Below, piece after piece: positions 1-6,970 of a stretch of DNA of 11,566 nucleotides. Every line of letters begins with the position of its first letter. The stretch's first letter is position 1. Under the pieces are notes generated by a model. It saw only the letters and a list, made by a program, of their open reading frames with translations, had not been told where the DNA came from and made no database searches. The stretch is from NCBI GenBank assembly GCA_937967955.1, contig CALBUB010000054.1, positions 1-11,566 on the forward strand, read 5' to 3'. The stretch comes from an uncultured Bacillota bacterium. Its GTDB lineage: Bacteria; Bacillota; Clostridia; Tissierellales; Tepidimicrobiaceae. The position numbers were made by a program, and so were the translations under genes.

Positions 1-321
1 CACCATAACCGGATCCACCACTATATTTTTTGCATCATATTCTAGTAATTTTTCTACTATGGTTTCTATAAGGGCTTTGTTGGCTACCATTCCAATCTTA
101 ATAGAGTCGGGATATATATCTTGAAAAATACAGTCTAACTGCTGTGCCAAAAATTCTGGAGAGGATTCTAAAACCCCATAAACTCCCATTGTATTTTGAG
201 CTGTCAGGGCTGTAATGGCGCTCATAGCATAAAGACCATGGGCTGTTATTGTCTTAATATCTGCCTGAATACCAGCCCCTCCACTAGAATCTGAGCCGGC
301 AATAGTTAATACTTTTTTCAT
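1..321 (-). CDS. thiD: Hydroxymethylpyrimidine/phosphomethylpyrimidine kinase, N-terminal part
   Basis: ThiD phosphorylates 4-amino-5-hydroxymethyl-2-methylpyrimidine (HMP) to HMP-P and HMP-PP, the pyrimidine half of thiamine. The 107 codons in the window translate without a stop. They begin MKKVLTIAGSDSSGGAGIQAD, the ribokinase-like N-terminus of ThiD with its Gly-rich substrate and ATP-binding region. Later segments QNTMGVYGV, KIGMVAN and VVDPVMV also match the family. The ATG at 319-321 has an AGGAGGT site at 327-333. The gene is cut by the left edge; ThiD is usually about 260-270 residues, so over half is missing. It lies 15 nt after the thiE stop and is the last visible gene of the TPP-riboswitch operon. 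A PdxK-type role is possible for this fold, but the operon strongly favours ThiD. Confidence 0.95.
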   Translation of the reverse strand, partial: MKKVLTIAGSDSSGGAGIQADIKTITAHGLYAMSAITALTAQNTMGVYGVLESSPEFLAQQLDCIFQDIYPDSIKIGMVANKALIETIVEKLLEYDAKNIVVDPVMV

Positions 322-336
322 AATGTACCTCCTATA

Positions 337-987
337 TCACCTTAATATTTTTTCTACTTGTATGCGAAGCTTCTCTGAAGCTTTTTTTGAATCTTTCTTG
401 GCAAATATGGCTGAAACTACCGAAACTCCAGCTATGCCAGTACCTTTAAGCTGACTAATGTTTTCTTCATTAATACCTCCGATGGCTACTACAGGAATAT
501 TAACAGACTGACAGATTGCCTTTAAAGTTTCTATAGATACTAAAATTGCGTCATCTTTAGTGGAAGTAGGAAATACAGAACCTACTCCCAGATAGTCAGC
601 TCCAGCCTTCTCTGCTAATAAAGCTTGTTCTACAGTTTGTGCAGATACGCCTAATATTTTATTAGGGCCTATTTTAGCTCGGGCTAAAGTAGCTGCCATA
701 TCCTTCTGACCTATATGGACTCCTGCTGCATCACAGGCTAAGGCCACTTCTACTTCATCATTTATTATCAGGGGGATATTGTATTTATCTGTTATGTCCT
801 TAATCTCCTTTGCTAAAGCTATATATTCCTCCTTAGGAATATTCTTTTCTCTAAGCTGTATCATGGTAGCTCCACCTAATATGGCCCCTTCTACTTTCTC
901 CTTTAGGCTATGCTTTCCTGTCATTGCTGAAGGAGTAATGGCATACAGCAATAGAGAGCTTTCTAAGCTTTCTTTATAGGCTTTCAA
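337..987 (-). CDS. thiE: Thiamine-phosphate synthase
   Basis: ThiE condenses HMP-PP with hydroxyethylthiazole phosphate to give thiamine phosphate, in the cytoplasm. The 216 residues match the family's usual length of about 210 and its TIM-barrel motifs. These are LYAIT (14-18), QLREK (44-48, pyrophosphate/pyrimidine contacts), IND (75-77), GVHIGQ (89-94), GSVFPTSTK (136-144), AIGGI (168-172) and the phosphate-binding GVSVVSAI near 187-194. The start is a TTG at 985-987, with an AAAGGAGGC site at 995-1003 at good spacing; no upstream ATG fits as well. The gene overlaps the end of thiM by 14 nt, so its ribosome site lies inside thiM and translation is probably coupled. Confidence 0.95.
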   Translation of the reverse strand: MKAYKESLESSLLLYAITPSAMTGKHSLKEKVEGAILGGATMIQLREKNIPKEEYIALAKEIKDITDKYNIPLIINDEVEVALACDAAGVHIGQKDMAATLARAKIGPNKILGVSAQTVEQALLAEKAGADYLGVGSVFPTSTKDDAILVSIETLKAICQSVNIPVVAIGGINEENISQLKGTGIAGVSVVSAIFAKKDSKKASEKLRIQVEKILR

Positions 988-1798
988 CTTTCATGCCTCC
1001 TTTAAGGGTACTTGCATCCATTTTGCTTATTTCATCTATTAAATAGGTTCTTAAAGAAGAAGTACCTAAATTGTTTTCCTTTATCTTCCTATAACCTAAT
1101 TGACCACTTAGTCCCATTAAGGTCACTGCTGCTGTAACAGCTTCTATTTCCTTTTCCCTATTGGCAGCCACAAAAGCAGCAATTATCCCTGTAAGCATAC
1201 AGCCAGTACCAGTTATTCTTGACATCATAGGGTGTCCATTTCCAATTATATATGCTTTACTATCATTAGCTACTATATCCATTGGACCAGTAATAACAAT
1301 TATGGAATCTAATCTTTTGCTCAATTTTTTTGCAAGTAAAACTGCCTCATTTAATGTATCTTCAGTAATCTTATCCTTTACATCTGCATCTACTCCCTTG
1401 GTTTGTCCACTGCCAGCATATAGGGTCTTAATTTCAGAAACATTTCCCCTTATTGCTGAAAATTTTATTTCATCCAATAGTTTAAAAGCTGTAGCTGTAC
1501 GGAGTTTTGATGCTCCTGCCCCTACTGGATCAAGGACTACAGGATGACCTAAGGAGTTAGCCTTTTTTCCAGCCTTTATCATAGACTCAATAGTCCTTCC
1601 ATTTAGAGTTCCTATATTGAGATAGGTAGCATTACAAATAGATGTTATTTCTTCTACTTCTTTGACATCATCAGCCATAATGGGAGAAGCACCACAGGCC
1701 AGTATGGCATTGGCCACATCATTTACTGTTACATAATTAGTAATACAATGGACCAAGGGGGCTTTTTCCCTAACATTTTCCAACAGCTTTCCAAACAT
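974..1798 (-). CDS. thiM: Hydroxyethylthiazole kinase
   Basis: ThiM phosphorylates 4-methyl-5-hydroxyethylthiazole, the salvage route to the thiazole half of thiamine. The 274-residue length fits the family (about 260-275). Visible motifs are the N-terminal HCITNYVTVNDVAN (18-30), the substrate loop ASPIMADD (37-44), DPVGAGASKLR (90-100), the nucleotide-region GNVSEI (118-123) and ITGTGCM (195-201), whose Cys200 corresponds to the catalytic-site cysteine. The ATG at 1796-1798 has a GGAGGA site at 1807-1812. It is the first gene after the TPP riboswitch and its terminator. Finding ThiM first, with ThiE and ThiD following, marks a salvage operon; no thiC, thiG or thiH is visible here. Confidence 0.97.
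   Translation of the reverse strand: MFGKLLENVREKAPLVHCITNYVTVNDVANAILACGASPIMADDVKEVEEITSICNATYLNIGTLNGRTIESMIKAGKKANSLGHPVVLDPVGAGASKLRTATAFKLLDEIKFSAIRGNVSEIKTLYAGSGQTKGVDADVKDKITEDTLNEAVLLAKKLSKRLDSIIVITGPMDIVANDSKAYIIGNGHPMMSRITGTGCMLTGIIAAFVAANREKEIEAVTAAVTLMGLSGQLGYRKIKENNLGTSSLRTYLIDEISKMDASTLKGGMKVESL
995..1003 (-). promoter_or_regulatory. Ribosome binding site that sets the TTG start of thiE
   Basis: On the minus strand this reads AAAGGAGGC, about 8 nt before the TTG at 987. It lies within the last codons of thiM. Its position supports the TTG start and indicates translational coupling of thiM and thiE. Confidence 0.75.
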
Positions 1799-1823
1799 TT
1801 ATATGATCCTCCTTTCTCATATT

Positions 1824-1854
1824 AAAAAAAGGTGCACCTAAAATAGGCACACCT
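1824..1854 (-). terminator. Intrinsic terminator serving as the TPP riboswitch expression platform
   Basis: In the transcript, AGGTGTGCCTA pairs with TAGGTGCACCT across a 3-nt loop. This gives 11 base pairs including two G-U wobbles, followed directly by a run of seven T. It lies between the aptamer and the thiM ribosome site. TPP-bound aptamer is therefore expected to stop transcription before thiM. An alternative antiterminator pairing is inferred and was not modelled. Confidence 0.88.
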
Positions 1855-1869
1855 ATAATTCGCATAAAC

Positions 1870-1957
1870 AATTCCCTGCGTTGGCATTACCCACTTCAGG
1901 TTCAAAGGGTCGAAGTTAACAACTTCCTCTCAGCCCATCCCATGAGCTCCCCTATGT
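1870..1957 (-). promoter_or_regulatory. TPP riboswitch (THI element)
   Basis: The minus strand carries the conserved THI-box blocks in order: GGGGAGC near 1947-1953, GGCTGAGAGG near 1927-1936, GACCCTTTGAACCTGA near 1897-1912, then GGGTAATGCCAACGCAGGGA at about 1874-1893. These form the pyrimidine-sensing CUGAGA helix and the pyrophosphate-sensing arm of the thiamine pyrophosphate aptamer. It precedes thiM-thiE-thiD and is followed at once by a terminator hairpin, so control is by transcription attenuation: high TPP should turn the operon off. Confidence 0.97.
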
Positions 1958-1977
1958 TGTATTAAATTTTTAAGATT

Positions 1978-2006
1978 AGTATAGCATAATACTTATATGA
2001 TCTCAA
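1978..2006 (-). promoter_or_regulatory. Sigma-A type promoter of the thi operon
   Basis: On the minus strand, a TTGAGA -35 box (2001-2006) is followed by a 17-nt spacer and a TATACT -10 box (1978-1983). The -10 box is preceded by TG at the extended -10 position. It sits just upstream of the TPP aptamer, as expected for its transcription start. Confidence 0.8.
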
Positions 2007-2052
2007 TATTATTTAGCATGTAGATTATGTAAAATCCTATATACTTGTGTAT

Positions 2053-2754
2053 TTAACTATGTTTTTTCAATATTACAAATCTCCTTTTCCCTACCTTTTG
2101 CTTCTCCAATATTTTAAAAGACTTATTGGTAACCTTTTGCTTTTTATTCATACAAAGGCCTATTATAGTATCTTTCTGGCATAAATTGTACAGGGAATCT
2201 AGCATACTATCTAGACCTTCTTTTGTACCCTCCCAATTTACCATTTTTCCATAGGGTATATCAGCCATTATTATATCAGGATTAAAATGGATGGCTTTTA
2301 GTTCATAAATATCTGCTTGGAAGGTTTCAGTCTGTATTTGGTGGCTAAGTAGTCTCTTTAACCTTTCAGCACTTACTAAGGCTTCCTTATGGGACTGTTT
2401 ACCATATTGTTGTACCAAAGCTTTTAACTCTTTAATCCTCCTTTCTATACCCTTATGGCTTAATAAAGCTAGGTTCTTCTCTGCAATTTCAATAAACTCC
2501 TTATTAATATCACTACCAATTAATGAACTAATAATACCTTGATTTAAAAAGCCTAATACGGTTAACATATAGCCTACACCACAACAACAATCGTACAAAA
2601 CTATATCCTTCTTCTTAGGAGAATACTCTAGACATCTTCTAAATATTTCTTGGGACAATCTTACTGGAAAATTGGTTACCCTTCTATGACCATATAAGAC
2701 TCTACCACTGGAGAAATCCTCATAATTTCTATTTTCTGCATATTTGTATTCCAT
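2053..2754 (-). CDS. AviRa-like 23S rRNA methyltransferase
   Basis: This is a 233-residue SAM-dependent methyltransferase resembling AviRa, the avilamycin-resistance enzyme of Streptomyces viridochromogenes that methylates 23S rRNA at G2535 (E. coli numbering). Support comes from the N-terminus (SSGRVLYGHRR, then NFPVRLSQEIF at 29-38), motif I YDCCCGVGYMLTVLG at 54-68, an acidic SAM-ribose residue in GSDINKE (D82), AEKNLALLS at 91-99, QADIY near 147 and the catalytic-type ADIPYG at 164-169. The ATG at 2754 has GGTGAT at a short spacing. It starts 23 nt after the permease and probably shares its transcript. The match is from memory of the family, so the exact target base and any drug resistance are inference; it could be a housekeeping rRNA modifier. 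Confidence 0.78.
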   Translation of the reverse strand: MEYKYAENRNYEDFSSGRVLYGHRRVTNFPVRLSQEIFRRCLEYSPKKKDIVLYDCCCGVGYMLTVLGFLNQGIISSLIGSDINKEFIEIAEKNLALLSHKGIERRIKELKALVQQYGKQSHKEALVSAERLKRLLSHQIQTETFQADIYELKAIHFNPDIIMADIPYGKMVNWEGTKEGLDSMLDSLYNLCQKDTIIGLCMNKKQKVTNKSFKILEKQKVGKRRFVILKKHS

Positions 2755-2777
2755 AATAAATCACCATTACTTTCAAA

Positions 2778-4088
2778 TTACTTAAGACGGGGTCTTTCCT
2801 TTAAATAATAAAATATTGGAAGTCCAGCTAGGGTGATGATAATTCCTACTATAGAGTATAAAGGAGATGATAAAATGGTGCTGATTAATATATAAGCTCC
2901 ACCTAATATGGCTACTATTGGAGTAAATGGATATAAAGGAACTTTATAAGAATTATTATCCACTGTTTTCTTTCTTCTCAATATAAATATACCAAAAACC
3001 CCCATAACAAAAAATATCCATAATACAAATACCAATAGGTTTGTAAGGGTGTTAAAGGTACCCGAAAAAATATATATAATTGCTAAAAGAGACTGAAGTA
3101 TTAAAGCATTGGCAGGGGTACCAAAGCCTTGGTGAATTTTTTTGAGCTTTGATGAAAAGGGCAAATGGTTTCTTTCTCCCATAGCCAGTGGAACCCTAGC
3201 ACCAGTTAAAAGGTAGCCATTTAAGGCGCCAAAAACGGATATTATAATACCTATCGTTATAAAAGAAGCTCCTCCACTACCAAACAGACGAACTGCTACA
3301 GCCGAGGCAGGAGTCCTTGATACAACTATTTCTTCAATAGGTACTACATTAATCATGGCTATATTCATTAGAGCATAAACGAGTATTACAGTTAAAACTC
3401 CAATAATTATTGCTCTAGGCATTTCCTTTGCAGGGTTTTTTAGCTCCCCTGCTATATTAGTAACACTTATCCAGCCATCATAAGCCCATAGGGTACCTAA
3501 TAAGGCAGCACCGAAACCTGCACCTTCAGTTATAACTGTAGTAGTCCTAAAATCATGAACTTGGCCATTTATTAAACCAAATATCATAATTGCAAATATG
3601 GGTATGAGCTTGCCAACAGTGGAAATAGTTTGGATTATACCGCCAAATTTTGTTCCTACTATATTCATAATTGTTACAAATAATAAAATCCCTATGGCTA
3701 AAAGCTTCTGCTGAAAGTCAGTCATAGGAATAAGAAAAGTTGTATAGGTAGAAAAGGCTATAGCTAAAGCTGCAGCAGAAGCAGGATAGGATATCACTGT
3801 TTGTACCCAACCTAATAAAAAACCCCAAACCTCGCCATATAGCTCTTCTAGGTATACATATAAGCCTCCTGTTTTAGGGATGGCTGCTGCCAATTCTGCA
3901 ATAGTTAAAGCAGAGGCCAATGTTATAATTCCTCCTACTATCCAGGCTAGTACTCCCATTATAGGAGAACCTGCATCATAAAATATTATACTTGGCTTAA
4001 GGAATATTCCTGAGCCTATTATCATTCCCACTACTATTGCAATGGCTTCTACAAATGTTATAGACTTATCTAGCTTATTTTCCTCCAT
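2778..4088 (-). CDS. APC-superfamily amino acid permease (LAT/SteT-like)
   Basis: This is an integral membrane transporter of 436 residues, close to the 430-450 usual for the family. About 12 hydrophobic segments are visible. The first contains GMIIGSGIF (21-29), the unwound TM1 motif that binds the amino group and carboxylate of the substrate in LeuT-fold APC carriers. It is followed by the family signature AELAAAIPKTGGLYVYLEELYG and GFLLGW. The best match by eye is the L-type amino acid/serine-threonine exchanger group (B. subtilis SteT/YkbA). The substrate cannot be read from the sequence. The ATG at 4086-4088 has a GGAGGG site about 6 nt upstream. It is followed closely by the AviRa-like gene and preceded by a 226-nt intergenic region with promoter-like sequences. 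Confidence 0.9.
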   Translation of the reverse strand: MEENKLDKSITFVEAIAIVVGMIIGSGIFLKPSIIFYDAGSPIMGVLAWIVGGIITLASALTIAELAAAIPKTGGLYVYLEELYGEVWGFLLGWVQTVISYPASAAALAIAFSTYTTFLIPMTDFQQKLLAIGILLFVTIMNIVGTKFGGIIQTISTVGKLIPIFAIMIFGLINGQVHDFRTTTVITEGAGFGAALLGTLWAYDGWISVTNIAGELKNPAKEMPRAIIIGVLTVILVYALMNIAMINVVPIEEIVVSRTPASAVAVRLFGSGGASFITIGIIISVFGALNGYLLTGARVPLAMGERNHLPFSSKLKKIHQGFGTPANALILQSLLAIIYIFSGTFNTLTNLLVFVLWIFFVMGVFGIFILRRKKTVDNNSYKVPLYPFTPIVAILGGAYILISTILSSPLYSIVGIIITLAGLPIFYYLKERPRLK

Positions 4089-4180
4089 TCGTACCCTCCT
4101 ATTATTAATTAGTTAGTTTTTATTTATAATTATCTTTTCCTAAAATTAATACATAATTTGCTTAAGCTGTTACGGTAGAT

Positions 4181-4209
4181 ATTATAAAATTTTTATCCTA
4201 GCTTATCTA
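4181..4209 (-). promoter_or_regulatory. Candidate promoter of the permease unit
   Basis: On the minus strand, a TAGATA -35 box (4204-4209), a 17-nt spacer and a perfect TATAAT -10 box (4181-4186) lie about 90 nt upstream of the permease start. The -35 box is only 4/6. A second possible -10 box (TATGAT after TG) lies further upstream inside the palindrome at 4246-4268. Confidence 0.45.
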
Positions 4210-4245
4210 ATTTTTGCAGCAATCTCCTATAAATGGAAACGTACT

Positions 4246-4268
4246 ACAAAATCATACCATAATTTTGT
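4246..4268. repeat. 23-bp imperfect palindrome upstream of the permease
   Basis: ACAAAAT and ATTTTGT flank a centre that extends the pairing to 10 bp with one G-T wobble and a 3-nt loop. It lies between the end of the DUF445 gene and the start of the permease. It could be an operator, or a weak terminator for the DUF445 gene. It has no following T-run, so a terminator role is doubtful. Confidence 0.4.
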
Positions 4269-4314
4269 GGATATTGCCAGATAAGTATCAATTTGGTTTC
4301 TCGTCACATATCCA

Positions 4315-5766
4315 TTAAAGCCTCTGTAATATTGGAGTCAGCAATCCTAATATTGCCCCTAGTAAGCCTCCTAGCCAAGTTATAGCCTTTAATTCCCTAT
4401 GGGCAATTTGGAGTATAAGCTCTTCTGTAAATGCCACATCATACCTATTGATTTCTTCTTCTACTATTTTAGAAATATTGAAAAACTCCAATAAGGTAGG
4501 CAGTCTGTTTTCTATGAATTTATCAAAAAGGCCCTTACTTAAAGCTATTATCTTATCAATAAAACTATTATCAAAATATATGGCAATTGCTGAGATAGGC
4601 TTATTTATCAACTTCCCTACCAAACTATCCACAATATTATAAATGTTACTATATAAATTTTTAGAGCTTACTATTTTTTCTATTTCCATAGAAATAATGT
4701 CTAAAAGGGCCTTTTGAATTTCTGCTTCCTGGCTCCTTACTGTTTCAGCTAAAATATCTACAACTTTTTTTGTAATTTCTTCATTAGAAATAATCCTTTT
4801 TACTTCTTGAACAAGCCTTGCTATTTCTTTCTCTCCAAATTTATACTTAACTTTTTCAACTACAGTGCTTACTCTGTTCTCCAATAATTTATCAATTAGA
4901 ACTATAAGCCCATGTATAATATTTTCCTTAACTTCTGGCATACCTATATACTCTTTAAGCTTTATATACACAGTATTAGATATGGCCTCAGGGCTGATAA
5001 AAAAGGCTACTATTTTATTTATCTGTTGAGATACTATATTAGTAATGGAAGTTTTGACCTTTCTTTCCACCTCTGGCTCTTCCAGTATAGCCTTCAATAT
5101 ATTAACTATCTGCTCATCATTAGCCTTAATATACTCTTTTGCTGTAAATATTATTTCCTCGGGAACTACTTCCTTAAGTAACCTATCATCTTCAGTCAAC
5201 CTAATAAGTTTCCCTTCTATAGCTTCTCCTAATAGGCTTTCTATCCTACTAGAGGTAGTCAAGTCCAAAAATAGCTTTTCCAACCCTTCATCCATAATTC
5301 CATAAAAGCTTGCTATAATTTTGTCTAAAAGCTTTTCCTTTATAAATTTCACCACTGCCTTCCTAAAGCTAGACTTTTTAATTTCTCTACATATAAAAGC
5401 AGTTAATTTTTCTTTCACTCCATCTACTATTCCCTCAGCTTCTTCATTAAGAAAAGCTTTTATAGATCTATCTTCCCCTTTCAATTTATTCATACTAGCC
5501 TCTATCCTATCCCTTATGTGAACTTCTAAATCAGTGCTGACTAGCCAATTTTTAATTGCTCCAGAAGATAGAAGGTGTTCTCCCACCACTTCCCCTACCT
5601 TTTTAGCTATTCTATCTTTTTCCTTTGGAATAAGGCCTGGAGTAAAGGGAAGGGAATATCCAAAAAGCCTTTTCTCTTTATGAGGCCTAAATAGCATCTT
5701 TATGGCAATCCAATTGGTAATATATCCTATTATTCCTCCTACTAGTACTGGTATTATAAATTTCAC
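4315..5766 (-). CDS. DUF445 (YheB-like) membrane protein
   Basis: This belongs to the DUF445/YheB family, whose function is unknown. The N-terminal membrane segment (about residues 3-22) contains ITNWIAIKMLFRP, followed by LPFTPGLIPKEKDRIAKKVGEVVGEHLL (about 39-66); these two motifs define the family. A long, charged, helical middle of roughly 390 residues has repeated amphipathic segments. It ends in a second membrane segment (TWLGGLLGAILGLLTPIL) near the C-terminus. At 483 residues it is longer than I recall for B. subtilis YheB (about 380). The start is GTG at 5764-5766 with an AGGGGTGA site close upstream. It is divergent from the small gene at 5918 and is probably transcribed alone. Confidence 0.88.
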   Translation of the reverse strand: MKFIIPVLVGGIIGYITNWIAIKMLFRPHKEKRLFGYSLPFTPGLIPKEKDRIAKKVGEVVGEHLLSSGAIKNWLVSTDLEVHIRDRIEASMNKLKGEDRSIKAFLNEEAEGIVDGVKEKLTAFICREIKKSSFRKAVVKFIKEKLLDKIIASFYGIMDEGLEKLFLDLTTSSRIESLLGEAIEGKLIRLTEDDRLLKEVVPEEIIFTAKEYIKANDEQIVNILKAILEEPEVERKVKTSITNIVSQQINKIVAFFISPEAISNTVYIKLKEYIGMPEVKENIIHGLIVLIDKLLENRVSTVVEKVKYKFGEKEIARLVQEVKRIISNEEITKKVVDILAETVRSQEAEIQKALLDIISMEIEKIVSSKNLYSNIYNIVDSLVGKLINKPISAIAIYFDNSFIDKIIALSKGLFDKFIENRLPTLLEFFNISKIVEEEINRYDVAFTEELILQIAHRELKAITWLGGLLGAILGLLTPILQRL

Positions 5767-5838
5767 TTTGTCACCCCTTGATAATTTGTTTCCTTATTAT
5801 TTTCCCACATTAAGTTAATATATAGCAAGAAATAGTAT

Positions 5839-5853
5839 TATTAATGATTAATA
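5839..5853. repeat. 15-bp perfect palindrome in the divergent intergenic region
   Basis: TATTAAT, one central base, then ATTAATA. It lies in the 151-nt gap between the DUF445 gene and the divergent small gene, so it could be a shared operator. The gap is very AT-rich, which raises the chance of a coincidental match. No convincing promoter was found on either strand of this gap. Confidence 0.35.
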
Positions 5854-5917
5854 GAATATTTATTTGAACTCAGTTAAGAATAATAAATGAGGAACATGTA
5901 TATAGGAGGCTTGGTTA

Positions 5918-6184
5918 ATGACAAATTTAGAAAAAGCTATAGATAGGATAAAAATACTTGAATGTCCAACTGGAGAGTTGGAGGAAAGACTTGTAAGTAT
6001 ATTAGAGGATTATAAAGTTGCAAAAAGGGATGAAATATTGATAAAAAGAGATAGAGAAGCAGATAAGGGGGATTTAAAAGCCTACAGAGTTGGATTTAAA
6101 GGGGATAAAGAAAATTCCCTATTAGTTTTTGCAAAGGCTGGCATGGATGACTATGTGATTAAAGTATTTGAAGTAATATATTAG
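5918..6184 (+). CDS. Hypothetical protein, 88 aa
   Basis: I do not recognise this protein. It is small, soluble and charged, with no signal peptide or membrane segment. It begins with a predicted helical, Lys/Glu/Asp-rich half (LEKAIDRIKILE... ELEERLVSILEDYKVAKRDE). The C-terminal half (LKAYRVGF... SLLVFAKAGMDDYVIKVFEVIY) looks like beta strands, suggesting a small alpha/beta fold. It has one cysteine (C16) and no metal or catalytic motif. It is very probably real: AGGAGG at 5904-5909 lies 8 nt before the ATG, codon use resembles the neighbours, and a hairpin terminator follows the stop. It is the only plus-strand gene in the window. Confidence 0.75.
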   Translation: MTNLEKAIDRIKILECPTGELEERLVSILEDYKVAKRDEILIKRDREADKGDLKAYRVGFKGDKENSLLVFAKAGMDDYVIKVFEVIY

Positions 6185-6192
6185 TTTTATAA

Positions 6193-6237
6193 AAGGGTCA
6201 GATTTAATCTAGTAATAAAATATTAAACCTGACCCTT
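6193..6237. terminator. Bidirectional hairpin between convergent genes
   Basis: Two 16-nt arms (6193-6208 and 6222-6237, outer part AAGGGTCAG/CTGACCCTT) pair with one mismatch around a 13-nt loop. It lies between the stop of the small plus-strand gene (6184) and the stop of the ABC ATPase gene (6242). On the minus strand the hairpin runs into CTTTTATAAAA, a modest T-rich tail; the plus-strand side lacks a good T-run. It probably ends the ABC operon and may also serve the small gene. Confidence 0.75.
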
Positions 6238-6241
6238 GAAT

Positions 6242-6970
6242 CTAATATTGTAGTACTTTAGATAGAAAATCTCTAGTCCTTGGATGCTGTGGTTTTTCAA
6301 ACAGTTCCTTTGCACTGTTTTCTTCTACAATTTCTCCATCAGCCATGAATATAACCCTATCTGCTACCTGTTTTGCAAAGGCCATTTCATGGGTTACTAC
6401 TATCATGGTCATACCTGTCTCTGCTAGATATTTCATTACACTTAATACTTCTCCAACCATTTCTGGATCTAAAGCTGATGTAGCTTCATCAAATAGCATT
6501 ATTTCCGGCTCCATAGCTAGGGCTCTAGCAATGGCAATTCTCTGCTTTTGTCCTCCTGATAAGGAATTAGGATATGCATCCTTTTTGTCCAATAGATCCA
6601 TTGTTTTAAGCAGCTCCATGGCCTTCTTCTCAGCTTCATCTTTAGTAAGCTTGCCCGTTAAAAGGGGAGCCAACGTTATATTCTCCATTACCGTTTTGTG
6701 GGGAAATAGATTAAAATGCTGGAAAACCATACCTATCTTCTGCCTAATCCTATCTATATATTTACCTGCTTTTGCTATATTTTCACCATCAATGTATATA
6801 CTACCAGATGTAGGTTCTTCCAAATAATCAATACACCTTACTAGAGTACTCTTTCCAGAACCAGAAGGCCCTATTAATGCCACAACTTCACCCTTTTTTA
6901 TTTCAAGGTTTATATCTTTTAGTACGTGTTTTTCTCCAAAATATTTATTTAAATTTTCTATTTTAATCAC
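6242..6970 (-). CDS. Polar amino acid ABC importer, ATP-binding subunit
   Basis: This is a GlnQ/ArtR-type ATPase that powers amino acid import from the inner face of the membrane. All nucleotide-binding motifs are present: Walker A GPSGSGKST (34-42), Q-loop Q84, signature LSGGQ (137-141), Walker B IMLFDEATSALDP (157-169) and the switch histidine H194. The 242 residues match the family. The start is GTG at 6968-6970, with AAGGAGA at 6981-6987; it overlaps the permease stop by 8 nt, indicating translational coupling. It is the last gene of the T-box-controlled operon. The T-box specifiers suggest arginine as substrate; motifs alone do not tell arginine from histidine, lysine, glutamine or cystine systems. 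Confidence 0.95.
   Translation of the reverse strand: MIKIENLNKYFGEKHVLKDINLEIKKGEVVALIGPSGSGKSTLVRCIDYLEEPTSGSIYIDGENIAKAGKYIDRIRQKIGMVFQHFNLFPHKTVMENITLAPLLTGKLTKDEAEKKAMELLKTMDLLDKKDAYPNSLSGGQKQRIAIARALAMEPEIMLFDEATSALDPEMVGEVLSVMKYLAETGMTMIVVTHEMAFAKQVADRVIFMADGEIVEENSAKELFEKPQHPRTRDFLSKVLQY

Noticed and set aside
2007..2052. Terminator between the AviRa-like gene and the thi promoter.
   Set aside because: No GC-containing stem with a T-run could be found, so read-through into the thi leader remains possible.
5045..5305. 86-codon plus-strand ORF inside the DUF445 gene (also others at 4448, 4912 and 5321).
   Set aside because: These are antisense to a well-supported gene with family motifs, have no ribosome sites of note, and are Ser/Ile/Phe-rich as expected for the reverse frame of a Lys/Glu-rich protein.
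6345..6827. 160-codon plus-strand ORF over the ABC ATPase gene.
   Set aside because: It is antisense to all the conserved ATPase motifs and has no plausible protein features.
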